Source of the DNA: Pelomonas sp. Root405
GTDB lineage: Bacteria; Pseudomonadota; Gammaproteobacteria; Burkholderiales; Burkholderiaceae_C
Assembly (NCBI RefSeq): GCF_001425165.1
Contig: NZ_LMDU01000012.1
Location: forward strand, 568,006-632,005
DNA: 64,000 bases
Direction of reading: 5' to 3'
Position numbers and translations under genes: made by a program. This document shows, piece by piece, positions 43,927 through 55,165 of this stretch. Every line of letters begins with the position of its first letter. Within the stretch, counting starts at the first letter, position 1. The notes beneath the pieces are model-generated. The model did not search any database. It saw only the letters and a program-made list of their open reading frames with translations, and was not told the DNA's origin.

Positions 43927-46767
43927 ATGAACGCCCCCGCTCCCCGCCGTCTCGTCGCATTGCTGGCCCTGGCCGGCGCCCTCTCTGCCGCCCTGCCTGC
44001 CGCCGCCGCGCCTGCAGCGCCCATGGAGGGTGCCGTCAGCACCGAGGCTGGCCAGCTGGCCGTGCGCCACGAGAAGTTCAGGCTCGCCAACGGTTTCGAG
44101 GTCATCCTCGTCGAAGACCGCCGCCTGCCGCTGGTGGCCTTCAACCTGTGGGTGCATGCCGGCCCGCGCGACGAGGCCAAGGGCCAGACCGGCTTCGCCC
44201 ACCTGTTCGAGCACCTCGTGTTCGCCGGCAGCAAGCACATCCCGCGCGGCGAGTTCGACAAGTTCATCGACGCCGCCGGCGGCACCGACAGCAACGGCTC
44301 GACCAACTTCGACCGCACCAACTACTACTTCACGCTGCCGTCCAACCAGCTGGAGATGGGCTTGTGGCTGAAGGCCGACATGCTGGGCTACATGATCGAC
44401 GAGGTCGATTCCGTGGCGCTCGCCAACCAGCAGGACGTCGTGCGCAACGAGCGCCGCCAAGGCGTCGAGAACCAGCCCTATGGCATCGTCGAGGAGGCGC
44501 TGTTCCAGGCGCTCTTTCCCGAGGGCCACCCCTACCGCGCGGCCGTCATCGGATCTCATGCCGACATCCAAGGCATCCAGCTGGCCGACGTCAAGGCTTT
44601 CGCCCGCACCTACTACCGGCCCAACAACGCCACGCTCGTGCTGGCCGGCGACTTCGATCCCAAGCGCGCCAAGGCCCTGGTGCAGAAGTACTTCGGCACG
44701 CTGACAGCCGGGCCCAGGCCGCCCGAGGTCAAGGTGGCCATGCCGCAGATCACGAAGGAGCGCCGCCTCGTCGTCACCGACCGCATCGAGTTGAGCCGCC
44801 TGAACATCGCCTGGCACACGCCGCCGATGTTCGCGGCCGGCGATGCCGAGCTGGACATGGCTGCCCACGTGCTCGGCGGCGGCAAGGCCAGCCGGCTGTA
44901 CGGCCTGCTGGTGCGCGACAGGCAGCTGGCGCAGAGCGTGCAGGTCAGCCAGAACTCGCAGTCGCTGAGCTCGATCTTCAACATCGAGATCGTCGCCCGC
45001 CCCGGGGCGTCGCTCGACGACATCGAGAAGGTGGTGGACGCGGAGATCGCCCGGCTCGCCAGCACACCGCCCACCGACGCCGAGCTGGCCCAGGCCCGCG
45101 CCACCATCCAGACCGACCTGCTGCAGCGCATGGAGAAGGTCACGACGCTGGCTGACCTGCTCAACCACTACAACCAGATGGCTGGCGATCCCGGTTTCGT
45201 CGGCAAGGACTTGGCCCGTTATGCCGGTCTGACGCCGGCCGCCGTCAGCGCGGTCGCCGCCCAATGGCTCAAGAAGGACAGCCGCGTCGTCGTGCAGGCC
45301 CAGCCGGGTGAGCAGGTGCTGGCGGCCGAAGTGCCCACGCCGGCCATGCCGACGAAGGCCGCCAAGGGGGAGCGCGAATCGCTGAACGCCGCCGAGCCCT
45401 GGCGCAACAAGCCGCCCGGTGCGACGAAAGCCAAGGCGTTGACGGTGCCGGCCGCGCAAAGCTTCACCCTCGCCAACGGCCTGACCGTCATCCATTCGCC
45501 CAAGCCGGGTCTGCCGCTGGTCAGCGCCAGCCTGGTCGTGCGCGCGGGCCAGGGCACCAACCCGCCCGACCGGCCCGGCCTGGCCGCCTTCACGGTGGCC
45601 ATGCTGCCCGAGGGCACCAAGACGCGCAGCGCCCAGCAAATCGCCGAGGCCGCAGCGGCGCTGGGCGCGACGCTGACCGCCAGCCCCGGCTCAGAGGAGG
45701 CGCGCGTCCAGTTCTCGGGCCTCAAGCAGAGCGCGCGGGAAGGCCTGGCGCTGATGGCCGACGTGGTCATGAACCCCGCCTTCAACGGCAGCGACGTCGA
45801 GCGCCTGCGGGCGCAGATGCTCGCCTCGCTGGCCCAGGTGCGCGAGCAGGCCCCGCTGCTGGCCGATGCGGTCGGCAACCGCGTGGTCTATGGCGACGGC
45901 CATCCGCTGGCACCGCACAGCGTCGGCACCGAGGTCAGCCTGAAGGCCGTCGACGCCGGGGCGCTGCGCGCTTTCTGGCAGGGCCACTACCGCCCGGAGC
46001 GCGCCGCCCTGGTGGTCGCCGGCGACCTGAACGAGGCCGAGCTGCGCGCTCTGGTCGAGCCGCTGTTCGGTGCCTGGAAGGGCGAGGGCGGCGCCGCTGC
46101 TGCGGCACCGCTGCCGTCGGCCCGGCCCATCGCCGCACGCACCGTCGTCGTCGACAAGCCCGGTGCGCCGCAGACGGCCCTGGCCGTCGTTGCGCCCGGC
46201 CCCTTCGCCGCCACGCCGGACGCAGCGCCCCTGAGCATCATGAATGCCGCCCTCGGCGGCCTGTTCACGTCGCGCATCAACCACCAGCTGCGCGAGGTCA
46301 AGGGCTACACCTACGGCATCTTCTCGGGCTATGCGATGGGCCGCGAGCGCGGCCAGTTCGGCATCCGTGGCAGCGTGCGCACCGACGTGACCGGCGCGGC
46401 CCTGGCCGACATGTGGAAGGAGATCGAAGGCATGCGCGCCAAGCCCATGGCAGTGGCCGAGTTGACGCGCGTGCGCAATGCCCGCCTGCTGTCGCTGCCG
46501 GGTGCCTTCGACACCAACCGCGCCGTGGTCGGCGCCTATGCGGCCAACTGGACGGTGGGCCGCCCGCTCAGCGCCGTGGTGGACGAACCGCGCAAGCTCG
46601 CTGCCGTCACGGCCGCCACGGCCCAGAAGGCCGCGCGTGACCACCTCGACCCGGCGCAGCTGATCGTCGTCGCGGTGGGCGACAAGACCAAGGTGCTGCC
46701 GCAGCTCGAAGCGCTGGGCCGCAAGGTGGAACTGCGCGACGCCGAAGGCGCGGTCGTCGTGAAGTGA
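43927..46767 (+). CDS. M16 family zinc metalloprotease (insulinase type), duplicated
   Basis: This 946-residue protein has a signal peptide (about 1-28) and two M16 halves. The first half has the HxxEH zinc motif (H92-LF-E95-H96) with the distal Glu in [13 protein letters not shown]. The second half lacks the motif and is likely the non-catalytic partner. It acts in the periplasm or outside, degrading small peptides. GAGGA sits before ATG 43927. The gene stands between the AEC transporter and proA. Confidence 0.92.
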   Translation: MNAPAPRRLVALLALAGALSAALPAAAAPAAPMEGAVSTEAGQLAVRHEKFRLANGFEVILVEDRRLPLVAFNLWVHAGPRDEAKGQTGFAHLFEHLVFAGSKHIPRGEFDKFIDAAGGTDSNGSTNFDRTNYYFTLPSNQLEMGLWLKADMLGYMIDEVDSVALANQQDVVRNERRQGVENQPYGIVEEALFQALFPEGHPYRAAVIGSHADIQGIQLADVKAFARTYYRPNNATLVLAGDFDPKRAKALVQKYFGTLTAGPRPPEVKVAMPQITKERRLVVTDRIELSRLNIAWHTPPMFAAGDAELDMAAHVLGGGKASRLYGLLVRDRQLAQSVQVSQNSQSLSSIFNIEIVARPGASLDDIEKVVDAEIARLASTPPTDAELAQARATIQTDLLQRMEKVTTLADLLNHYNQMAGDPGFVGKDLARYAGLTPAAVSAVAAQWLKKDSRVVVQAQPGEQVLAAEVPTPAMPTKAAKGERESLNAAEPWRNKPPGATKAKALTVPAAQSFTLANGLTVIHSPKPGLPLVSASLVVRAGQGTNPPDRPGLAAFTVAMLPEGTKTRSAQQIAEAAAALGATLTASPGSEEARVQFSGLKQSAREGLALMADVVMNPAFNGSDVERLRAQMLASLAQVREQAPLLADAVGNRVVYGDGHPLAPHSVGTEVSLKAVDAGALRAFWQGHYRPERAALVVAGDLNEAELRALVEPLFGAWKGEGGAAAAAPLPSARPIAARTVVVDKPGAPQTALAVVAPGPFAATPDAAPLSIMNAALGGLFTSRINHQLREVKGYTYGIFSGYAMGRERGQFGIRGSVRTDVTGAALADMWKEIEGMRAKPMAVAELTRVRNARLLSLPGAFDTNRAVVGAYAANWTVGRPLSAVVDEPRKLAAVTAATAQKAARDHLDPAQLIVVAVGDKTKVLPQLEALGRKVELRDAEGAVVVK

Positions 46768-46814
46768 AATCCACAGGCGGCGATGCCAGGGCGGATGCCG
46801 CGGACAATCCGCGC

Positions 46815-48071
46815 ATGAGCTCCGACCTCGCCACCTACATGGACGCCCTCGGCCGCGCCGCCCGCGCCGCCGCCACCGAAATGGCCGCCGCCCCGACGGC
46901 CGCCAAGAACACCGCGCTGCTGGCGCTGGCACGCCGCCTGCGCGAGACCGGCCCTGCGCTGGCCAACGCGAACGCTCGCGATCTGGCGGGCGCCGCCGAG
47001 CTCAGCGCCCCGCTGCGCGACCGCCTCAAGCTCGACGCCAAGACGCTGGCGACGGTGGCCGAAGGCTGCGAGCAGATCGCCGCCATGCCCGACCCCATCG
47101 GCGAGATCACCGGCGTGAAGCGCCGCCCCACCGGCATCAGCGTCGGCCAGATGCGCGTGCCGCTGGGCGTGTTCGGCATGATCTACGAGAGCCGCCCCAA
47201 CGTCACCATCGAGGCCGCGTCGCTGGCCATCAAGAGCGGCAACGCCTGCATCCTGCGCGGCGGCTCCGAGGCGATCCATTCCAACCTCGCGCTGGCCGAG
47301 CTGGTGGCCGCGTCGCTCGAAGAGGCGGGACTGCCGCGCGCCGCCGTGCAGCTCGTCAGCACGACCGACCGCGCCGCCGTCGGCCTGCTGATCTCGCAGC
47401 CGCAATGGGTGGACGTCATCATCCCGCGCGGCGGCAAGGGGCTCATCGAGCGCATCAGCGCCGAAGCCAAGGTGCCCGTCATCAAGCACCTGGACGGCAA
47501 CTGCCACAGCTATGTCGATGCCGAGGTGGATCTCGACCAGGCCGTCAAGGTCGTCGACAACGCCAAGACGCAGAAGTACAGCCCCTGCAATGCGACCGAA
47601 TCGCTGCTGGTGCACGCCGCGCAGGCGCCCGCCTTCCTGCCGCGCATCGCGGCCGTCTTCAGGGCCAAGGGCGTGGAGATGCGCGGCTGCCTGCGCACGC
47701 TGTCGCTGGTGCCCGGCGCGGTGGCGGCGACGGAGGCAGACTGGTCCACTGAATACCTCGCGCCCGTCATCAGCATCAAGGTGGTCGATTCGCTGGACGA
47801 AGCCATTGCCCACATCAACCGCTACGGGTCACATCACACCGACGCGATCCTGACGACCAATCACCCCAACGCCATGCGCTTCCTGCGCGAGGTCGATTCC
47901 GCCAGCGTCATGGTCAACGCCAGCACACGATTCGCGGACGGCTTCGAGTACGGCCTGGGCGCCGAGATCGGCATCTCCACCGACAAGTTCCACGCCCGCG
48001 GCCCGGTCGGGCTGGAGGGCCTGACGTCGATGAAGTGGGTGGTGTTGGGGCAGGGTGAGGTGAGGGGCTGA
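46815..48071 (+). CDS. proA: Gamma-glutamyl phosphate reductase (glutamate-5-semialdehyde dehydrogenase)
   Basis: This 418-residue enzyme contains [17 protein letters not shown] and [10 protein letters not shown], the signature of ProA, and the catalytic Cys in [14 protein letters not shown]. It converts glutamyl-phosphate to glutamate semialdehyde in proline synthesis. proB is not in this window. The start is 47 bp after the M16 gene. Confidence 0.95.
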   Translation: MSSDLATYMDALGRAARAAATEMAAAPTAAKNTALLALARRLRETGPALANANARDLAGAAELSAPLRDRLKLDAKTLATVAEGCEQIAAMPDPIGEITGVKRRPTGISVGQMRVPLGVFGMIYESRPNVTIEAASLAIKSGNACILRGGSEAIHSNLALAELVAASLEEAGLPRAAVQLVSTTDRAAVGLLISQPQWVDVIIPRGGKGLIERISAEAKVPVIKHLDGNCHSYVDAEVDLDQAVKVVDNAKTQKYSPCNATESLLVHAAQAPAFLPRIAAVFRAKGVEMRGCLRTLSLVPGAVAATEADWSTEYLAPVISIKVVDSLDEAIAHINRYGSHHTDAILTTNHPNAMRFLREVDSASVMVNASTRFADGFEYGLGAEIGISTDKFHARGPVGLEGLTSMKWVVLGQGEVRG

Positions 48072-48084
48072 CGAGGCGCGCCCT

Positions 48085-48357
48085 ATGCAAGCACCGTTGT
48101 CGATCACCAAACGATCCGTCCGCATCGCCGGAGAGCCGAACAGCGGCTGGTCGGCTGCCGACCCCGACGACTTGAATGCCATCGACGTGGAGTTCTCGTT
48201 CCGCATCATCAGCGACGGCAACGCCAACTACTTGCTTTTGTACGAGTCAGGCGACAAGCGCTACGGCGCGGACACCTGGCACCCGACCGTTGAAGAAGCG
48301 ATGGCCGCCGCACAGCAGTTCTTTGGCATCGAACCCGGTGAGTGGGTGGCGGGATGA
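48085..48357 (+). CDS. Small conserved protein of unknown function
   Basis: This acidic 90-residue protein (for example AADPDDLNAIDVEFSFRIIS and WHPTVEEAMAAAQQFFG) is 13 bp after proA in the same direction. No domain is assigned. Composition and regular codon use suggest a real gene. The last 60 bp reach into a stretch with no other gene before the SGNH hydrolase. Confidence 0.55.
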   Translation: MQAPLSITKRSVRIAGEPNSGWSAADPDDLNAIDVEFSFRIISDGNANYLLLYESGDKRYGADTWHPTVEEAMAAAQQFFGIEPGEWVAG

Positions 48358-48479
48358 CGGCCGGCACATGTGGCAGCCGTCTGGATCGGTGAACATCGAC
48401 CGACGCAACGTTGGCGCCTGACGCCGCTGAACATGAAGAGAGCCTGCTCGCCGGCGACCCGTCGGCCTGAATTCGCTCG

Positions 48480-49232
48480 TCAGGGGCGGCTGCGCCCAAG
48501 GTCGTCCACCAGCGAGCGCTTGAGCTGCTCGTAGCAATGACCGTAGGTAGCAGCGCTCGGGTGGATGCGGTCGCGGGCGAAGTAGCGCTGCGGATCGGCC
48601 GAGAAGATGTCGTCGCGGCGGCCCGCATAGAAGTTGAGGTAGCGCACGCCGAAGCACTGGGCGCTGCGCCGAAAGCGCTCGCAGGCTCGTTGGGTGCGGC
48701 TGGACAGCCACCAGGAAAACGGCGGCACGAAGACCGGCGCCAAGCCGAGGTTGGGCGGCCCGAGCCAGACGGTCTGGCGGGCCCTGCGCACCAGTCGCGG
48801 CAGCAAGCCACAGGCCTGCGCTTCGATGCGGCTCAGGCTGTGCCCGCGCAAGATGTCATTGCAGCCGGCGTGCAGCAGCAGCAAGTCATACGGCGGCCCA
48901 TCCGGCGGCAATTGCGACTCGACATCGGCCAGGCTTGCGCCGCTGCGGCAGGCGTTGTGGACTTCGGCGTCCGGCCAGTCGCGGGCAAGGCGCCCGGCGA
49001 TGGACAGCTCCGGGCCAGCGCCGACGCCCAGGCCGGTGCTGTCGCCGACCAGCAGCACGCGCCGCCGCGGCTGAGGATGGCGCTGCTCATAGGGCTGGGT
49101 ACGGGCGGCGATGGCGCGGCCGTCGCGTTGCGCCCGCCACAGGCGCAGCGCCTGCAAGGCCGACGCCGCCGCCAAGGGCAGCAGCAGCGGCCCGATCAGC
49201 GGCAGCGCCCGGGTCAGGTGCGGCGCGACCAC
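48480..49232 (-). CDS. SGNH/GDSL hydrolase-like membrane-anchored protein
   Basis: This 250-residue protein has an N-terminal hydrophobic segment (ALPLIGPLLLPLAAASALQAL) and then a GDSL core: LVGDSTGLGVG (Ser nucleophile), HAGCNDIL and DRIHPSAATYGH (Asp/His pair). It is probably an esterase or acyltransferase. Its start lies within the last 19 bp of the DUF378 gene. Confidence 0.85.
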   Translation of the reverse strand: MVAPHLTRALPLIGPLLLPLAAASALQALRLWRAQRDGRAIAARTQPYEQRHPQPRRRVLLVGDSTGLGVGAGPELSIAGRLARDWPDAEVHNACRSGASLADVESQLPPDGPPYDLLLLHAGCNDILRGHSLSRIEAQACGLLPRLVRRARQTVWLGPPNLGLAPVFVPPFSWWLSSRTQRACERFRRSAQCFGVRYLNFYAGRRDDIFSADPQRYFARDRIHPSAATYGHCYEQLKRSLVDDLGRSRP

Positions 49233-49483
49233 TTGATCACGATGACGATGCCGTAGAGCGCCGCCAAGCCGACCAGGCCGTAGACGATGCGCGACACCGG
49301 CGTCATGGTGCCGAACAGCGTCGCCACCAGGTCGAACTGGAACAGGCCGACGAGGCCCCAGTTGATGCCGCCGATGATCATCAGCAGCAAGGCGATCCAG
49401 TCGACGGCGTTGAGCGACGAGGTGGTGGTGGACACGCTGCGGTCACTGGTCATGTCGCGCTGCGATGAGTGGGAAATAGCCAT
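49214..49483 (-). CDS. DUF378 membrane protein
   Basis: This 89-residue protein has two membrane helices (DWIALLLMIIGGINWGLVGLF; IVYGLVGLAALYGIVIVI), typical of DUF378. AGGAGAG sits before ATG 49483. The role is not known. It overlaps the SGNH hydrolase start and is probably co-transcribed. Confidence 0.85.
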   Translation of the reverse strand: MAISHSSQRDMTSDRSVSTTTSSLNAVDWIALLLMIIGGINWGLVGLFQFDLVATLFGTMTPVSRIVYGLVGLAALYGIVIVIKWSRRT

Positions 49484-49698
49484 GGAAACTCTCCTGTAGG
49501 GCCTGCGCGGCCTCGGTTGAACGGCGCTGCGGCCGCGGCAGGCTGTGTGCCTGCTAACGCGACGTTCGTGCAGCCGTTGCGCGCGTCGGCGCGGCTGCAA
49601 GGCATGCCGCAAAGGCTTCCGTAGGGGGAGCGGCTGGCGGGCTGCGGGCAGGTGATGTACCTGCCTTCAACCCGCCGCCGTCGTGACTTGGGCGCCCC

Positions 49699-51294
49699 TC
49701 AGCGCAGGCCGCTGACCTGTGCGTCCTTCGGCGCGCTGATGACGTAGTCCGCCGTGAAGCGCTGGTTCTGCCCCGCTGCCAGCGGCTGCTCCCACAGCAC
49801 CAGCCCCGGCTGCTTGCGCCAGGCCTGGTTGGTGGGCGCCGGGCTGAACTGGGCCTGCACCTTGATGTCCTCGTGCTGCGCCACCGGCGCCGCCTCGACA
49901 AGTTGCAGCGTCAGCGTGCCCGCGGTGTGGCGGTTCTCGACGACCCAGGCGCGCGCGTAGCGGTGCTCGGCGCGCGCACCGATGAAGCCGGCGTTGCCGG
50001 CATTGCGCTGTTCGGGCTCGACCTGCACGCGCACCGACTCGTCACGGCCGAAGGGCAGCTCAAGCCGCTCCTCGCCGCTGGCGACGTTGAGCGTGCTGCT
50101 GCCGACCAGCGCGCCGTCGCGCATCAGCTGCACCGTGCCGCGTGGCCAGGCGCCAGTCGGTTTGGCCAAGTCGGCAACGAGATAGGCCGCGGCCTCGCTT
50201 TGCGGCTGCACGCGGGCGATCACCCGGGCCTGCAGCGCCTCGCTGCCCAGCGTCAGGCTGGCGCGCTGCGTGCCGCTGTCGATGTTGACACGCAGTGGCA
50301 GCACGAACTCGGTGGCGTGGGTGCCCTGGAAGACGCCGAGGTCGAAGCGGTCCAGCGCGGGTTCGGCGGCGGCACGCGATCCCGACACAGCCACGCTCTG
50401 GATCATGGGCGCTGGCGCCGGGGGCGGCGCCATTGCACGCATCTCGGCCTGCGGTTGCGGGCGGTAGAGGTCCAGCCGCCACGGCGGGGGCGGATTGACG
50501 CCAACGCGCGCCGCAGCCTGTGCGGTGGACAGACGCAGCTTGACGTTCTTCCAGTCCTCGCCGCTCTGCTGCGACACCTGGGCCAGGCGCTCCAGGGCCA
50601 GCGCGCCCGTGGCCGTGTCCAGCAGCGCGCGGTAGCTCGGCGCCCAGCCGGCCTGCGTGATGCGGTAGCTCAGTTTCAGCTCGGCCTCACGCGCGGTGGA
50701 CAGCCGCAGGCGCAGGCTGCGCCATTGCGGATTGGCGGCGTCCACGCGCTCGCGTTGGCCCTGCAGCGGGGCGAGCTGCTTGTCCAGGTCGGCCAGCTGG
50801 CGGCGGATCTGCGCCTGCCGCAGCAGTGCATCGTGGGCGGTCTTGCGAATGCTGTCAGCGGTGGCGGCAATACCGGTGGACGGCGTGGCGCGCGCCTCGC
50901 CCGCGCCCAGTGTCTTCAGGTAGCCGAGGCTGGTGTCCAGCGCACTCGATTCGGCCGTTAGCAGGTCGCGCTGGGCTTCGAGCTTGCGGATGCCGTCATC
51001 CAGCGGGCTGTTCGCACACTCGGGCGCGCGCTCACGCGGCAGCGTCTCGACCTGCACCGGGCCGAGGTTGACGCCGGCCGGCGCGGTGATCTGCAGCGAG
51101 TCGGTGTCGAATCGCGCCGACAGGCAGGTCAGCACCAGCTCGCGCGTCCCTGCCGCCACCGTGGCAAGCCGCGTCACCTGGGCGCCGCCGGGGTAGACCA
51201 GCACCTCGTCGATGCGCGATTGCACCAGGGCGGTGGCCGGCCATGCCAGCGCCGCGGCGCAGGGAACGAGCCATCGAAAGGGGATGAGGCGCAT
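49699..51294 (-). CDS. DUF4139 domain protein (MuiA family)
   Basis: This 531-residue exported protein has a signal peptide (about 1-22), an N-terminal DUF4140-like beta domain ([18 protein letters not shown]), a coiled coil ([21 protein letters not shown]) and a C-terminal DUF4139 domain rich in beta strands. MuiA is linked to mucoidy in Azotobacter, but no function is proven here. The 215-bp gap 49484-49698 shows no gene. queC lies divergent, 47 bp away. Confidence 0.87.
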   Translation of the reverse strand: MRLIPFRWLVPCAAALAWPATALVQSRIDEVLVYPGGAQVTRLATVAAGTRELVLTCLSARFDTDSLQITAPAGVNLGPVQVETLPRERAPECANSPLDDGIRKLEAQRDLLTAESSALDTSLGYLKTLGAGEARATPSTGIAATADSIRKTAHDALLRQAQIRRQLADLDKQLAPLQGQRERVDAANPQWRSLRLRLSTAREAELKLSYRITQAGWAPSYRALLDTATGALALERLAQVSQQSGEDWKNVKLRLSTAQAAARVGVNPPPPWRLDLYRPQPQAEMRAMAPPPAPAPMIQSVAVSGSRAAAEPALDRFDLGVFQGTHATEFVLPLRVNIDSGTQRASLTLGSEALQARVIARVQPQSEAAAYLVADLAKPTGAWPRGTVQLMRDGALVGSSTLNVASGEERLELPFGRDESVRVQVEPEQRNAGNAGFIGARAEHRYARAWVVENRHTAGTLTLQLVEAAPVAQHEDIKVQAQFSPAPTNQAWRKQPGLVLWEQPLAAGQNQRFTADYVISAPKDAQVSGLR

Positions 51295-51341
51295 GGGGGT
51301 TGCCAGGGAGCCGGAGGGGTGGCAAAGGTAGCATCCCGCCC

Positions 51342-52046
51342 ATGCAAGACACCCGCAAAGCGCTCGTGCTTTTTTCCGGCGGCCAGGACTCCACCACCTG
51401 CCTGGCCTGGGCGCTGGACCGCTACGCCGAGGTCGAGACGCTGGCCTTCGACTACGGCCAGCGCCACCGCGTCGAGCTGGACTGCCGCAACACCGTGCGT
51501 GCGGAGATTACGCGTCAGTTCCCGCAGTGGGCGGCGACGCTCGGCGCCGACCATCTGCTGGACCTGTCCCTGCTCGGGCAGATCAGCGACACGGCGCTGA
51601 CCGACGAGCGCGCCATCGAGCTGCAGGCCAACGGCCTGCCCAACACCTTCGTGCCGGGCCGCAACCTGCTCTTCCTGACCTTCGCTGCGACGCTGGCCTA
51701 TCGCCGCGGCGCCAGCGTGCTGGTGGGCGGCATGTGCGAGACGGATTTCTCGGGTTACCCGGACTGCCGAGACAACACGATGAAGGCCATGCAGGTGGCG
51801 CTCAGCCTGGGCCTGGACACGCCGATGACGCTGGAGACGCCCCTGATGTTCATCGACAAGGCCGCCACCTGGCGGCTTGCGGAATCCCTGGGCGGCGAGG
51901 CGTTGGTGAAGCTCATCGTCGAGGACACGCACACCTGCTACCTCGGTGAGCGCGGTGAGCTGCACGACTGGGGCCATGGCTGCGGCCATTGCCCGGCCTG
52001 TGAGCTGAGGGCCAAGGGCTTCCAGCGGTACAAGGCCGCCGCATGA
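51342..52046 (+). CDS. queC: 7-cyano-7-deazaguanine synthase
   Basis: This 234-residue enzyme has the PP-loop [10 protein letters not shown] and the C-terminal zinc site ([21 protein letters not shown]). It makes preQ0 in the queuosine tRNA-modification pathway using ATP and ammonia. Its stop overlaps the lemA start as ATGA. Confidence 0.95.
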   Translation: MQDTRKALVLFSGGQDSTTCLAWALDRYAEVETLAFDYGQRHRVELDCRNTVRAEITRQFPQWAATLGADHLLDLSLLGQISDTALTDERAIELQANGLPNTFVPGRNLLFLTFAATLAYRRGASVLVGGMCETDFSGYPDCRDNTMKAMQVALSLGLDTPMTLETPLMFIDKAATWRLAESLGGEALVKLIVEDTHTCYLGERGELHDWGHGCGHCPACELRAKGFQRYKAAA

Positions 52047-52597
52047 CGGCCTGGCTGAATTGGCAGACGGCCGGCGTGGCCGCTGCGGCGCTGCTGTTCT
52101 TCTGGGGCATCGGTGCCTACAACCGCCTGATGTCGCTGCGCAATGCCATTGGCGAGGCGTTCGCGCAGCTCGACACCCACCTCAAGGCTCGCAGCGAGGT
52201 GTGCGACAAGCTGCTGGCCGCTGTCGCGCCGCGCCTGCCCAGCGAGCAGGCCACTTTCGACGCGCTCGCCAGTGCCCAGGCCGAATCTCAGGCGGCGGCC
52301 CAGGCCTCGCGTGCCAAGCCCTGGGCGCCCGACCCGGTCGGCACGCTGGCAGTGGCCAGCGCCCTGCACGCTGCGGCATTGACGCGGCTGCTGTCTCTGC
52401 TGGACCACCAGGCCGAGCTGCGCAGCGAGACCGAGATCGACGGTCTGGTCAGCGAGTTGAAGCTGATCGAACGCCAGCGCGCGTTCGCGCGCCAGGTCTT
52501 CAACCAGGCCGTGGCGCAGTACAACGAGGCCGTGCAGCAGTTCCCGACGCGGGTGCTGGCGAACCTTTACGGGTTCGGCGAGGCGCGGTCGCTTTAG
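52043..52597 (+). CDS. lemA: LemA family protein
   Basis: This 184-residue protein has one N-terminal membrane helix and a long helical bundle. [25 protein letters not shown] and [21 protein letters not shown] match the LemA core (consensus YNxLVxxRxxVxxAWxQID and AVxxYNxxIxxFP). The cytosolic/periplasmic role is unknown. It is co-translated with queC, a loose functional pairing. Confidence 0.87.
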   Translation: MTAWLNWQTAGVAAAALLFFWGIGAYNRLMSLRNAIGEAFAQLDTHLKARSEVCDKLLAAVAPRLPSEQATFDALASAQAESQAAAQASRAKPWAPDPVGTLAVASALHAAALTRLLSLLDHQAELRSETEIDGLVSELKLIERQRAFARQVFNQAVAQYNEAVQQFPTRVLANLYGFGEARSL

Positions 52598-52606
52598 CGA
52601 GGCCGG

Positions 52607-53029
52607 TCAGCTCGCCGCAATCGCCCCGGCCGCGCACATTTCGCTGAACAGCGAACCCATGGCCGCGCCGCTGATGGTGTAGGGGTCGAGCTTGCCGGTC
52701 TCGGAGTACTTCAACAGCAGCGCCGGGTTCAGGCGGTGCAGGTTGACCTGGCCCATGGTCCAGCCGGCGAAGGCGCGCTCGGCGATTTCCTCGTAGGCCA
52801 GCAGGATGACGTCACGGTGGCGTGGGTCTTCGACGATGCGCTTGTAGCGGGCGTTGACCGCGTTGCGGCCGCCTTCGAGCACCTGCACGAAGACGCCGTC
52901 GGTGAAGCAAAGCAAGCCGGTGATGCCCTCCGCCGGGTTGTGCTCGCGTGAGGACTTGAGGATGGCGGCAAGGTCGCCGTCGACGGTCGCCGCGGTGGAA
53001 CGGCTGGCGTACATGAGTCGGACCAGCAT
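52607..53029 (-). CDS. BLUF domain blue-light photoreceptor
   Basis: This 140-residue single-domain protein carries the flavin contact set: Tyr7 (MYASR), Asn31 (HNPAEGITGLL), Gln49 (FVQVLEGG) and the Trp90-x-Met92 pair (GWTMG). The hydrogen-bond switch Tyr-Gln is intact, so it should respond to blue light. There is no output domain, so it must act through a partner. It lies 5 bp after folE and is probably in its operon. Confidence 0.92.
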   Translation of the reverse strand: MLVRLMYASRSTAATVDGDLAAILKSSREHNPAEGITGLLCFTDGVFVQVLEGGRNAVNARYKRIVEDPRHRDVILLAYEEIAERAFAGWTMGQVNLHRLNPALLLKYSETGKLDPYTISGAAMGSLFSEMCAAGAIAAS

Positions 53030-53034
53030 GGTTT

Positions 53035-53727
53035 TCAGGCTTTCGAGATGAGGGACAGGAACTCGCGGCGCAGGTTGGCGTCCTTCAGGAAGGCGCCGCG
53101 CATGACGCTGTTGGTCATCTTGGACTCGCTGTCCTTGACGCCGCGCCAGTGCATGCAGAAATGGTCGGCCTCCATCACCAGCGCCAGGCCGTCGGGCTGC
53201 ACACGCTCCTGCAGTTCGTTGGCCAGCATGGTGACCGCCTCTTCCTGGATCTGCGGCCGGCTCATGATCCAGTCGGTCAGACGCACGTACTTGGACAGGC
53301 CGATGAGGTTGGAATGCTCGTTGGGCAGCAGGCCGATCCAGACCTTGCCCATGATGGGGCAGAGGTGGTGGGAGCAGGCGCTGCGCACGGTGATGGGCCC
53401 GACGATCATCAGCTCGTTGAGGCGGCTGAAGTTGGGGAATTCCGTCACCGTCGGCGCCTGGGCGTAGCGGCCGGCGAACACCTCGCGCACAAACATCTTG
53501 GCCACGCGCTTGGCGGTGTCCTGAGTGTTGTGGTCGCTGTCGGTGTCGATGACCAGGCTCTTGAGCACCTCCTGCATCTTGGCCTGCACCTCGGCCTGGA
53601 GCGCGTCCAGCTCACCCGGTTCGATGTAGGCGGCGATGTTGTCGTTGGCGTGGTGGCGGCAGCCGGCCGACACGAGGCGGTAGCGGATGCGTTCGGAAAC
53701 GGGAGCGTCGTGGGCGGGGGCGTTCAT
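53035..53727 (-). CDS. folE: GTP cyclohydrolase I
   Basis: This 230-residue enzyme has the zinc/catalytic motifs CSHHLCPIMGKVW and FCMHWRGVKD, and LSKYVRLTDWIMSRPQIQE. It makes dihydroneopterin triphosphate, feeding folate and pterin synthesis. Pterins can serve as photolyase or cryptochrome antenna cofactors, which may explain a paired photoreceptor. The start is ATG 53727. A palindrome-like TTGTCTGGTCAA lies 10 bp upstream. Confidence 0.95.
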   Translation of the reverse strand: MNAPAHDAPVSERIRYRLVSAGCRHHANDNIAAYIEPGELDALQAEVQAKMQEVLKSLVIDTDSDHNTQDTAKRVAKMFVREVFAGRYAQAPTVTEFPNFSRLNELMIVGPITVRSACSHHLCPIMGKVWIGLLPNEHSNLIGLSKYVRLTDWIMSRPQIQEEAVTMLANELQERVQPDGLALVMEADHFCMHWRGVKDSESKMTNSVMRGAFLKDANLRREFLSLISKA

Positions 53728-53835
53728 GGGCGCGGATTGTCTGGTCAAAGGGCAAAGCCCGTGCCCGGCTTGTCGAAAGACCGAGTGCCGCGGACGGCAG
53801 CGCGCCCGTGCCGGCACCCTCTCTACACTGCCGCG

Positions 53836-55164
53836 ATGACCTCGACCCCCCAGTCCGCCCCGCTGCACCGCCTGCTGTCGCAGGCCGCCGATGCGGTGCA
53901 GGGCGTGCGCGAGGGCCGCTCGCTGACCGACTTGCTGGCCAAGGTGCCTGCCGACCTGCGCCCCGGCAGCCAGGCCCTGGCCTTCACGACGCTGCGCCGC
54001 CTGGGCGGCGCCGAAGCCGCCCGCCAGCAGCTGGCGCCCAAGGCGCCGCCGCCGCGGGTCGATGCGCTGCTGCTGACCGCGCTGGCCCTGTTGTGGCCCG
54101 AAACCGAGCCCGACGCAGCGCCCATGTATGCCGATCACACCCTGGTCGACCAGGCCGTGCATGCCGCCAAGCTGCGCGCCCCGGCCAGCGCGGCCTTCAT
54201 CAACGCCGTGCTGCGCCGCTTCCTGCGCGAGCGCCCGGCCATGGTGGCGGCCGCGGAGCGCAGCCCGCTGGGCGCCTACAACCACCCGGCCTGGTGGGTC
54301 GAGAAGCTGCGCCAGGACTGGCCGGCCCAGTGGCAGGCCATCCTCGCCGCCAGCAACCGCGCGCCGCCGATGACGCTGCGCGTGCATGCCCAGCGCGGCT
54401 CGGTGGCCGACTATGCCCAGCGCCTCGCGGCCCTCGGCCTGGCTGCGCGCCCGCTGGGGGCCGCCACACCCCAGGCCCTCGTCCTCGACAAGCCGGCGCC
54501 AGTGTCTGCGCTGCCGGGTTTTGCGGAAGGCCTGGTGTCGGTGCAGGACGCCGCGGCCCAGCTGGCCGCACCGCTGGTCATCGGCGCTGGCCTGAAGCCG
54601 GGTGCCCGGGTGCTGGACGCCTGCGCGGCGCCCGGCGGCAAGACGGCGCACTTGCTGGAGCTGCAACCCGACCTGCAGCTCACCGCGCTGGACGCCGATG
54701 CGCAGCGCCTGATCCGTGTCCAGGACACGCTCAACCGCCTTGGTCAGCAAGCGACGCTGAAAGCCGCGGACGCCCGTCAGACCGCGGCATGGTGGGACCG
54801 CCAGCCCTTTGACGCCGTCCTGCTTGACGCGCCCTGCAGCGCCTCGGGCATCGTGCGCCGCCACCCGGATGTGCGCTGGCTGCGCCGGCCTGACGACATC
54901 ACCGCGCTGGCACGCACGCAGGCCGAATTGCTGGACGCGCTGTGGCCGCTGCTGGCCCCGGGCGGTCGGTTGGTCTATGCCACCTGCTCGGTCTTCCGCG
55001 CCGAAGGCCAGGCCCAGCTCGACGCGTTTTTGCAACGCCAGCCTACGGCGAAGGCCCACGCCGTGCCCGGGTTCACGGGTCACCTGCTGCCCGTCGCCGA
55101 GAATGCCCAGCAACCCCAGCCGCCTCTGGACGGCTTCTTCTACGCATTGCTGACCAAGCCCTGA
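53836..55164 (+). CDS. rsmB: 16S rRNA m5C967 methyltransferase
   Basis: The 442-residue protein has an N-terminal NusB-like domain and a C-terminal SAM methyltransferase: SAM motif DACAAPGGKT, DAPCSASGIVRRHPD and the nucleophile in YATCSVF. It methylates C967 of 16S rRNA. It is the first gene of a four-gene cluster ending in the response regulator. Confidence 0.93.
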   Translation: MTSTPQSAPLHRLLSQAADAVQGVREGRSLTDLLAKVPADLRPGSQALAFTTLRRLGGAEAARQQLAPKAPPPRVDALLLTALALLWPETEPDAAPMYADHTLVDQAVHAAKLRAPASAAFINAVLRRFLRERPAMVAAAERSPLGAYNHPAWWVEKLRQDWPAQWQAILAASNRAPPMTLRVHAQRGSVADYAQRLAALGLAARPLGAATPQALVLDKPAPVSALPGFAEGLVSVQDAAAQLAAPLVIGAGLKPGARVLDACAAPGGKTAHLLELQPDLQLTALDADAQRLIRVQDTLNRLGQQATLKAADARQTAAWWDRQPFDAVLLDAPCSASGIVRRHPDVRWLRRPDDITALARTQAELLDALWPLLAPGGRLVYATCSVFRAEGQAQLDAFLQRQPTAKAHAVPGFTGHLLPVAENAQQPQPPLDGFFYALLTKP

Positions 55165-55165
55165 T

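Noticed and set aside
53737..53748. TTGTCTGGTCAA 10 bp before folE as a LitR-type site.
   Set aside because: It is one base shorter than sites A and B, only partly palindromic (8 of 12), and overlaps the leader near the start codon. It remains only a weak hint of shared light control.
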